Part shown: positions 1 through 5,957 of the stretch, in pieces
Layout of the letters: every line of letters starts with the position of its first letter
Numbering within the stretch: the stretch's first letter is position 1
Source of the DNA: Bacteroidota bacterium
GTDB lineage: Bacteria; Bacteroidota; Rhodothermia; Rhodothermales; UBA10348
Reading direction: 5' to 3'
Length of the DNA: 7,514 nt
Assembly: GCA_004356265.1 (NCBI GenBank)
Contig: SMXK01000145.1
Span: forward strand, 1 to 7,514
The notes under the pieces: generated by a model
Database searches by the model: none
What the model was told of the DNA's origin: nothing
The model's input: the letters and a program-made list of their open reading frames with translations, nothing else
Made by a program: the position numbers and the translations under genes

Positions 1-687
1 AAAATCTTCCAGTTGACGCTGAAATGTGTCATTGATAGCCCGAGCCCCGCCCGATCCACCAAGAATTATCAAAACCCTCTGGCCTTGTTGAATATCGAAA
101 AACGCTCGTGCTTCTTCTTTCGATGTTTCTGCGAGTCCTTTTCGAGTCGGATTTCCCGAAATCGTTGTTCGATCTGCCGGGAAAACATTGAGTGTATCAG
201 TAAAGGCAGCATGTATCCGATCGGCAAATCGAGCCAGGAATTTGTTTGTAAGACCAACATGCGCATTTTGCTCCTGAATCAATACGGGACGTTTTTTCAG
301 GTGTGCAGCGAGTATAACCGGAGCCGATACAAACCCCCCAGTGCCGACTGCCACATCAGGATCGAATGCTGAAATCAGGCGGAGCGACTCTTGCATCCCT
401 TTACCGATTACAAACGGCAGCTTCAGGTTTTTCAAGATGTTTGAGAGTGAAAATCCACGAAGCAATCCCTGCACTGTTACCGAATGTATTGGATAACCCG
501 CAGCTGGGACGGCCGTCCATTCAATCCGATTTTTTGACCCTGCGAATGCTACAATCGCTTCCGGACACTTCTTTCGGACTGCGTTCGCAATGGCGATTGC
601 CGGGTACACATGACCTCCGGTTCCGCCGCCGGCAAATAGAATCCGTGGAGGCCTTTGCGAGGTCATTATGGATGTGCCAGGTGTCAT
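1..687 (-). CDS. murG: MurG, UDP-GlcNAc:lipid I N-acetylglucosaminyltransferase (3' end cut by window edge)
   Basis: MurG is a peripheral enzyme on the inner face of the cytoplasmic membrane. It transfers GlcNAc from UDP-GlcNAc to lipid I to give lipid II. The first 229 residues are visible and the frame is open to position 1; the family is usually about 350-380 residues, so roughly the last 130 are missing. The N-terminal GT-B fold has the glycine-rich loop GGGTGGH (residues 20-26, with the conserved His at 26), the GTGGFVSAP stretch near 114-122, QEQN at 138-141 followed by GLTNK, and GNPTR at 178-182. The second domain opens with GGSGGAR at 210-216. The start chosen is ATG at 687, which overlaps the ftsW stop as ATGA and sits 5 nt after GGAG. 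A second ATG at 666 would remove seven residues and has weaker support. The frame is intact throughout the visible part. Confidence 0.96.
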   Translation of the reverse strand, partial: MTPGTSIMTSQRPPRILFAGGGTGGHVYPAIAIANAVRKKCPEAIVAFAGSKNRIEWTAVPAAGYPIHSVTVQGLLRGFSLSNILKNLKLPFVIGKGMQESLRLISAFDPDVAVGTGGFVSAPVILAAHLKKRPVLIQEQNAHVGLTNKFLARFADRIHAAFTDTLNVFPADRTTISGNPTRKGLAETSKEEARAFFDIQQGQRVLIILGGSGGARAINDTFQRQLEDF

Positions 688-1829
688 GTAATCTCCACCT
701 GTCTTGAGATGTTCAGCAGAACCCCGACCATCATCCCGTTAATAATCATCGACGTGCCCCCGTACGATACAAATGGAAGCGGCAAGCCCGTTACCGGAAG
801 CAACCCGGACGCCACTCCGGTGTGTACGAATCCATAAAGCGTTAACGTTATAACTAATCCTACGGCCATAAAAAGGCCCAAAGGATCCGGAGCTTTCCGG
901 GCTATTCGAAGCAGTCCGCGGAATAATATCAGAACGTAAAGCGCGAGCAGAGCGAGCGCTCCCAGAACGCCATATTCTTCAGCGATAATCGCGTAGATGA
1001 AGTCATTGTAGCTGGCCGGAATGAACCCTTTCCGAGCACTTTTACCGGGGCCAACACCGGTCAATCCGCCGGTACCAAACGCGATTTTTGCCTGCGTCGA
1101 CTGATACTGCTCGCCTTGTGAACTGAAAACATCTTGCCCGCTCGTATGTGGAAACATCTGTATTCCAACCCACGCTTCAATTCTGGCGGCTCTTGCCGGC
1201 GAACTAAGTAACATCAAATACGCCAGAAAGAGTCCTACCAGGCCCAGGGCACCGATATGTAAAATGCTCACGCGGGCAATAAAACACATGATCAGCACAC
1301 TCGCGAGAAGTAATGCTGACGTCGACAGATCTTCAATACCAATGAGGGCTGCCGTCAGAAGAATCCAGAAGAAGATGGGCGCAAACGATCGTGAGAAGGA
1401 TTTGATGTATTCCTGCTTCCGGGCCAGCAACAGGGACACATAAATGATCAGCGCCACACGCGCCGGATCAGACGGCTGAAATTCAAATCCACCGATACTC
1501 AGCCATCGCGTTGCCCCGCCTTTGGTGACCCCAACCCATTGCACCGCTACCAATAATATCACACACACGATTATGATGAATCGGCTGGCCTTCGCGAGCA
1601 GTCGATAGTCGATCAGGCTGAAGACGCCCATCACAATCAACGCAAGAACCACGCGGATAAGATGATTGATAAGTAAACGCCCCGTTTCTCCACCCGCCTG
1701 CGTCTCAGCGAAATAAGTGATTGCACTGTATACCGCTGCCACCCCGACTCCGGCGAGGACCAGTACCGACCAGAGGACAAACTTGTCCACGGGGCGATCA
1801 TCGGTAAGTTGTAGACTCAGTGCTTTCAT
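684..1829 (-). CDS. ftsW: FtsW, septal SEDS peptidoglycan glycosyltransferase
   Basis: FtsW is a SEDS-family membrane protein that polymerises lipid II into glycan at the division site, working with the class B transpeptidase FtsI. The protein is 381 residues, normal for the family, with about ten membrane segments (roughly 16-39, 55-75, 81-103, 122-136, 148-166, 169-186, 188-208, 277-305, 318-338, 357-374). GGATRW at 104-109 leads into QPSD at 118-121, where most SEDS proteins have QPSE. The large extracytoplasmic loop spans about 209-275. The catalytic Asp of the family is D276 in NDFIYAI, followed by AEEYG at 283-287. TGLPLPFVSYGGTS (347-360) is the C-terminal signature. RodA is a possible alternative from sequence alone, but the position between murD and murG argues strongly for FtsW. 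The frame runs upstream to 1913, but that part lies over the end of murD; ATG at 1829, 10 nt after the murD stop, gives the expected N terminus. Confidence 0.95.
   Translation of the reverse strand: MKALSLQLTDDRPVDKFVLWSVLVLAGVGVAAVYSAITYFAETQAGGETGRLLINHLIRVVLALIVMGVFSLIDYRLLAKASRFIIIVCVILLVAVQWVGVTKGGATRWLSIGGFEFQPSDPARVALIIYVSLLLARKQEYIKSFSRSFAPIFFWILLTAALIGIEDLSTSALLLASVLIMCFIARVSILHIGALGLVGLFLAYLMLLSSPARAARIEAWVGIQMFPHTSGQDVFSSQGEQYQSTQAKIAFGTGGLTGVGPGKSARKGFIPASYNDFIYAIIAEEYGVLGALALLALYVLILFRGLLRIARKAPDPLGLFMAVGLVITLTLYGFVHTGVASGLLPVTGLPLPFVSYGGTSMIINGMMVGVLLNISRQVEIT
691..700 (-). promoter_or_regulatory. Shine-Dalgarno sequence of murG
   Basis: On the minus strand AGGTGGAGAT lies inside the last codons of ftsW. 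Its GGAG (696-693) is 5 nt before the murG ATG at 687. Together with the ATGA stop/start overlap this supports translational coupling of murG to ftsW and favours 687 over the later ATG at 666. Confidence 0.7.
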
Positions 1830-1839
1830 CAACTCATGT

Positions 1840-3219
1840 TTACAGATTAGCGACCAGCCGTTTGAATACGTCGCCCCGGGCTTCGAAATTGGCGAACATG
1901 TCGAATGAAGCACAGGCAGGACTCAGTAATACCGTCTCACCCGGCTTACTCAGGTTCGAGGCATATTGAACGGCATCCTCCAGACTTTCAACTACAATGC
2001 GTGTGTCCGCATACGGACCGAGTTGGGCGTCCACTGTGTCAGCACTTTCACCGATTGAAATCAACATTCGGACCCGATCACGTACGAGTGATTGAACCGA
2101 GCTGTAGTCATTTCCCTTGTCTCGTCCACCGGCTATGAGCACCACGGGCGAGTAAAAGCTTTCCAGTGCATACCAGAGGGCATTTACATTGGTGGCTTTG
2201 GAGTCATTCACGTACCGAACCCCATCAACTTCCCTCACGAATTCCAGCCGGTGTTCAATGCCTTCAAAGGAGGCCAGACTGTTTCGAACCGTATCGCTCC
2301 CGACCTCTATCATCCTTGCGGCGATGGATGCTGCGAGTGAATTGTATATGTTGTGTCGCCCGCGGATGGGCAACTCATCTTGTTGCATCAGTACCTCGCG
2401 TGTTGCTATTGTATTGAGGGTGAGTGATCCGTCTGCCACATATCCCGCGGCCTCCGGATTATCTGAAAGTGTGAATCCGAGTTTTTCAGGTCTGTTGATT
2501 CCATTGTCGCGGTCCACGCGATCTGAAATCCAATGATCGTCCATGTTGTAAACCAGTTTGTCGGAACTGGTCTGATTCAGCGTAATGCCATATTTGCACT
2601 CCGCATATGAACTGAGATTGTTGTCGTACCGATTTAGATGGTCCGGTGAGATGTTCAGTAACACGGCGACGGTCGGTCGAAAAGAGTGGATGTGTTCGAG
2701 CTGGAAACTGGACACCTCAAGCACCACGACATCCTCTGCTTTTACGTCCAGAACGATGTCTGAGAATGCAATCCCGATATTTCCTGCCAGGTATGTAGTT
2801 CTTCCCGAGTTGGCCAGAATGGCCCCCAGCAACGTTGTTGTAGTTGTTTTCCCATTACTTCCGGTGACCGCGAGGATAGGTGCTTCACAGAACCAGGACG
2901 CCAATTCCAACTCCGAATAGACCGGAATTTGAAGGTCACTGGCGGACTGCAACGGTGCGGCTGTTGCCGGTATGCCCGGGCTCGTTACAATGAAATCCGC
3001 TTCGAGTGCTCTTGCGGTATGACCATTCTCTTCGAAGGAAATGCCACGCGCATGAAGGCGCGAGGTGTTTTCCGACGACACCGATCCCGAATCGGACACG
3101 AACACGTCTGAGTGATTGTTCGCCAACAATATGGCTGCCGCCAGGCCGCTCTGCGCCGCTCCCAGAACCGTCACTCGTGCTCCGCTCAAATTTGTCGATA
3201 TGTTTGTGCCCTGATTCAA
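1840..3219 (-). CDS. murD: MurD, UDP-N-acetylmuramoyl-L-alanine:D-glutamate ligase
   Basis: MurD is a cytoplasmic ATP-dependent ligase that adds D-Glu to UDP-MurNAc-L-Ala. With the start used here it has 459 residues, typical for the family. The Rossmann-like UDP-binding domain begins VTVLGAAQSG (16-25). The ATP P-loop is GSNGKTT (120-126), followed by GNIG (146-149), EVSSFQLE (168-175) and SPDHLNRY (191-198). K209 in YAECKYGI is the expected carbamylated lysine; the residue before it is Cys where Ala is common. GRHNIYNSLAA (287-297), HRLEF (323-327), VNDSKATN (337-344), GGRDKG (364-369) and SPACASFDMF (433-442) complete the Mur ligase central and C-terminal domains. No in-frame ATG exists between the upstream in-frame stop (3249-3247) and the fold. 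TTG at 3219 is listed, but TTG at 3189 and GTG at 3174 are also possible. The gene starts 16 nt after mraY. Confidence 0.96.
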   Translation of the reverse strand: MNQGTNISTNLSGARVTVLGAAQSGLAAAILLANNHSDVFVSDSGSVSSENTSRLHARGISFEENGHTARALEADFIVTSPGIPATAAPLQSASDLQIPVYSELELASWFCEAPILAVTGSNGKTTTTTLLGAILANSGRTTYLAGNIGIAFSDIVLDVKAEDVVVLEVSSFQLEHIHSFRPTVAVLLNISPDHLNRYDNNLSSYAECKYGITLNQTSSDKLVYNMDDHWISDRVDRDNGINRPEKLGFTLSDNPEAAGYVADGSLTLNTIATREVLMQQDELPIRGRHNIYNSLAASIAARMIEVGSDTVRNSLASFEGIEHRLEFVREVDGVRYVNDSKATNVNALWYALESFYSPVVLIAGGRDKGNDYSSVQSLVRDRVRMLISIGESADTVDAQLGPYADTRIVVESLEDAVQYASNLSKPGETVLLSPACASFDMFANFEARGDVFKRLVANL

Positions 3220-3232
3220 AGGGATTATCGTT

Positions 3233-3237
3233 CTCCT
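3233..3237 (-). promoter_or_regulatory. Candidate Shine-Dalgarno sequence of murD
   Basis: AGGAG on the minus strand overlaps the mraY stop codon (TAGGAG). It is 13 nt before TTG at 3219, longer than ideal. It is the strongest Shine-Dalgarno match at this junction, but a competing GGAG at 3183-3180 lies 5 nt before the GTG at 3174, so the site does not settle the start. Confidence 0.5.
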
Positions 3238-4393
3238 ATTTGATTCTCAGGATGAGTAGCGCTGCAATCACCGTAACGGCGGTGATCAGCCAGAAACGAA
3301 CGACAATTTTTGCCTCGTGGTAGCCTTTTGCTTCGTAGTGATGGTGAATCGGTGCCATGAGGAATATTCGTTTCCCCGTTCCCGTCTTTTTGCGGGTATA
3401 TTTGAAGTACGATGTCTGAATAATGACAGACAATGATTCCAGGAAGAAAATGGCGCACAACACGGGAAGCAGGAGCTCCTTTTTGACCATGAGCGCCAGC
3501 GTACCAACCGCTGCTCCGAGAGCGAGTGCGCCCGTGTCGCCCATAAATACTGTCGCGGGATATCCGTTGTACCAGAGGAATCCGAAACAGGACGCTGATA
3601 ACGCTGCCGCAAATACCGTTAATTCTCCTGCGCCTGGCAGCAACATTTCATTCAGGAAATCCGACATTACGAAATTACCGGCGATGTAGGTCAGCGCGGT
3701 TAATCCCACCGCTACGATGCCGGTCACACCGGCCGCAAGCCCGTCAAGACCGTCGGTCAGGTTGACTGCATTGGAAAGGGCGGTAATAATGAAAATCACA
3801 ACCGGGATATAGATTAACCACCCCAGGTCCACACTCGTCACAAAGTATTTCAGAAAATTGTAGTCAAACGATTCGCCGGGGATAAATGGCAGATAGGCGA
3901 TCGTGTTGATGTCGCTGAATTGCGGGTGGAAATACAGAACCGAACCGACGATTAGACCCAGAGAAACCTGACCGGTCAATTTAATGCGAGCGCTAAGGCC
4001 CCCTTTATCCCCTTTCACGACCTTGATGTAGTCGTCTGCAAATCCGAACGCTCCCATCCATGCCGTCGCCAGCATGATCAGCCATACATATACTTCCGCA
4101 ATCGCGCCCCACAACAGAGTCGAGCCCAAAACGGCCGCAAGAATGATCAGCCCACCCATCGTAGGTGTCCCGGCTTTGTGTGTGTGGTCCACTGCCCCTG
4201 CGAGTTGACCTTCGCGTACCGTTTCTCCCAGTTGTTTTCGTTCCAACCACCGAATAATGGAGCCCCCGAAATAGACAGAAATGATCACCGCTGTGATTCC
4301 GGCCAGTGATGCCCGAAATGTGATGTATTCTATTACCTGGAACCCAGGTGGCTGGTATTCTCTCTCAAGGTATGTAATCAGGTAATACAGCAT
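3236..4393 (-). CDS. mraY: MraY, phospho-N-acetylmuramoyl-pentapeptide transferase
   Basis: MraY is an integral membrane enzyme that moves phospho-MurNAc-pentapeptide from UDP to undecaprenyl phosphate, forming lipid I with Mg2+. The 385 residues suit the family (E. coli about 360; Bacteroidota somewhat longer). About ten membrane helices can be seen, near 24-47, 80-97, 102-119, 138-155, 190-208, 215-238, 257-275, 289-303, 308-326 and 363-383. Diagnostic motifs are HTHKAGTPTMGG (70-81), the Asp pair in DDYIK (120-124), NLTDGLDG (211-218), FMGDTG (283-288) with catalytic-site D286, and MAPIHHHYE (346-354) with the triple His at 350-352. The N terminus MLYYLITYLE followed by YITFRA resembles Bacteroidota MraY and supports ATG at 4393. 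The gene starts 3 nt after the murE stop, with AGGAG at 4410-4406 inside murE. Confidence 0.98.
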   Translation of the reverse strand: MLYYLITYLEREYQPPGFQVIEYITFRASLAGITAVIISVYFGGSIIRWLERKQLGETVREGQLAGAVDHTHKAGTPTMGGLIILAAVLGSTLLWGAIAEVYVWLIMLATAWMGAFGFADDYIKVVKGDKGGLSARIKLTGQVSLGLIVGSVLYFHPQFSDINTIAYLPFIPGESFDYNFLKYFVTSVDLGWLIYIPVVIFIITALSNAVNLTDGLDGLAAGVTGIVAVGLTALTYIAGNFVMSDFLNEMLLPGAGELTVFAAALSASCFGFLWYNGYPATVFMGDTGALALGAAVGTLALMVKKELLLPVLCAIFFLESLSVIIQTSYFKYTRKKTGTGKRIFLMAPIHHHYEAKGYHEAKIVVRFWLITAVTVIAALLILRIK

Positions 4394-4396
4394 ATG

Positions 4397-5935
4397 TCAG
4401 CGCTGCTCCTCCCCGGCGAGATCGATATTTCCGGCTTCGGGTACGCTCCCAAACGCATGGCGCGCCGTAGACAGATCATCGAATGGATGACTCACCTGAC
4501 CGATTATTTGAACCGTTTCATGCCCTTTTCCTGCAATCAGGATTATGTCTCCGGGCCCCGATTCCCGCGCAGCAAACTTAATAGCGTCACCGCGGTCCGT
4601 TTCGCACGTAACATTGGATTGATCCTGTATCCCGCTTAGGATATCTGAAATTATACCCGCAGAGTTTTCGTTTCTTGGATTATCGTCCGTGATCACCACA
4701 CAATCGGCCAGTCTCGAGACGATTTCGCCCATCAATGGTCGTTTCCCTTTATCGCGGTCGCCCCCACACCCGAATACACACCACAAACGAGCATCTGACG
4801 GTGTTCTAAGCCGGGCTTCGATCAGAACATTTTTCAGTGCATCCGGCGTGTGTGCGTAGTCGATAATCACCGAACGCCCCCGGGTAGCAGGTATCAGCTC
4901 AAACCTCCCCCGGACCGCAGGCGCTTCGGATAACGCGGCGATCAGCCGATCACTTTCAATACCCAGTCCGATGCCGGCACCATAAGCCGCAGCAAGGTTA
5001 TCCGCGTTAAATGCTCCCGACAGGCGGAAGGACGCATTCTGTCCATCCAAAAACAGATTCAAACCGGTCGAATCGTCACTCAGGATTTTGTACCGAATAT
5101 CAACGCCGTCGGCTACACCATACGTCAGACACCGCGCCTCTGTATCGGCTACAATAGCTTTTGAGAATGGGTCTCCCGCATTCACGACAGCTGTAGACGT
5201 AGCCATCAAGCCATCAAACAATCTCTTTTTTGCAGCGAGGTACTCCGATTCCGTCCGATGGTAATCCAGATGGTCCCGGGTCAAATTTGTAAAAACACCC
5301 ACGTTAAAATCTGAAGCCTGAACCCGGTGTTGATCCAGCGCATGGGAAGACACCTCCATCGAACATGCTTTGGCCCCATCCATTTTCATCTCAGCCAGGA
5401 GTCGATATACCTCAGTGGGCGGCGGCGTCGTCGCGCTGGCAGAATATTTGATCTGGCGGAAGGAATACTCCGTCGTCCCGATAAACCCGCAGGGTATATC
5501 AACCGCATCCAATACGTGGCTAACCAGTGTGGCAACGGTTGTTTTCCCATTCGTTCCGGTTGTACCGATCATCGTGAGATCGTCTCCGGGATTTCCGTAG
5601 AAATCAGACGCCAGGCTTAGAAGAGCCCGTCGTCCGTCGCTAACCCGGATACACGCGACACTTGATAGTTCTTCGTCGCAGCGCTTAGACACCACTTCGC
5701 ACACAATTACGACTGCTCCGTTCTGAATGGCATCGTCGAGGAACATGTGTCCGTCTGCCGTTCCACCACGAATTGCAACAAAACAATCCCCAGGCCGGAC
5801 TTCCCGACTGTCAAACACTACGCGTTTGACGTCTATATCTGCGAGGCACGAGCCGTCAACAGACAGACCGTCCGCAACCAGTCGCTTTCGAATGGCCGAC
5901 AGCCGAATAGTTCGGTGTAGATTTTTGTCTGTCAG
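4397..5935 (-). CDS. murE: MurE, UDP-MurNAc-L-Ala-D-Glu:meso-diaminopimelate ligase (probable CTG start)
   Basis: MurE is a cytoplasmic ATP-dependent ligase that adds the third stem-peptide residue. The DNPR motif (residues 418-421) is typical of meso-diaminopimelate enzymes, so the wall is probably DAP-type. From CTG at 5935 the protein has 512 residues. Domain 1 contains FDSREVRPGDCFVAI (41-55). Then follow the P-loop GTTGTNGKTT (124-133), TTPPPTE (169-175), DHLDYH (221-226), the expected carbamylated lysine K236 in AAKKRLF, GRFE (343-346), DYAHTPDA (359-366), CVFGCGGDRDKGKRP (386-400) and GKGHE (469-473). No in-frame ATG, GTG or TTG lies between the in-frame stop at 5953-5951 and GTG at 5818, and GTG would begin directly before FDSR and lose the first part of the UDP-binding domain. 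CTG at 5935 has a good Shine-Dalgarno sequence and gives TDKNLHRTI, like other MurE N termini. Function is certain; the start is inferred. Confidence 0.95.
   Translation of the reverse strand: MTDKNLHRTIRLSAIRKRLVADGLSVDGSCLADIDVKRVVFDSREVRPGDCFVAIRGGTADGHMFLDDAIQNGAVVIVCEVVSKRCDEELSSVACIRVSDGRRALLSLASDFYGNPGDDLTMIGTTGTNGKTTVATLVSHVLDAVDIPCGFIGTTEYSFRQIKYSASATTPPPTEVYRLLAEMKMDGAKACSMEVSSHALDQHRVQASDFNVGVFTNLTRDHLDYHRTESEYLAAKKRLFDGLMATSTAVVNAGDPFSKAIVADTEARCLTYGVADGVDIRYKILSDDSTGLNLFLDGQNASFRLSGAFNADNLAAAYGAGIGLGIESDRLIAALSEAPAVRGRFELIPATRGRSVIIDYAHTPDALKNVLIEARLRTPSDARLWCVFGCGGDRDKGKRPLMGEIVSRLADCVVITDDNPRNENSAGIISDILSGIQDQSNVTCETDRGDAIKFAARESGPGDIILIAGKGHETVQIIGQVSHPFDDLSTARHAFGSVPEAGNIDLAGEEQR
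4406..4410 (-). promoter_or_regulatory. Shine-Dalgarno sequence of mraY
   Basis: AGGAG (within GGGGAGGAG) lies in the last codons of murE, 12 nt before the mraY ATG at 4393. The spacing is a little long, so coupling to murE termination 3 nt before the start probably also contributes. Confidence 0.55.
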
Positions 5936-5943
5936 AGTCGGGA

Positions 5944-5948
5944 TCCTC
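5944..5948 (-). promoter_or_regulatory. Shine-Dalgarno sequence of murE, supporting the CTG start
   Basis: GAGGA on the minus strand lies in the 22-nt gap between ftsI and murE. It is 8 nt before the CTG codon at 5935 (9 nt counted from GAGG). Nothing else in the gap resembles a ribosome binding site, and no ATG, GTG or TTG in any frame lies within the next 40 nt, so this site points to CTG as initiator. Confidence 0.6.
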
Positions 5949-5957
5949 GATTAATAT

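Noticed and set aside
13..707. Open frames on the plus strand at 13-372 and 366-707
   Set aside because: They lie opposite murG, whose minus-strand frame is open from 687 to 1 and carries all expected motifs. The plus-strand translations resemble no known protein and are shadows.
1830..1913. Upstream extension of ftsW by 28 residues to position 1913
   Set aside because: The extension lies over the 3' end of murD and adds a sequence without FtsW character. ATG at 1829 gives a normal N terminus and spacing.
1905..3323. Many plus-strand open frames opposite murD
   Set aside because: Overlapping short frames without family motifs, opposite a gene with a complete set of MurD motifs.
5816..5818. 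GTG at 5818 as the murE start
   Set aside because: It would begin immediately before FDSR and delete the first part of the conserved UDP-binding domain, although the upstream in-frame codons encode family-like sequence and there is a ribosome binding site before 5935.
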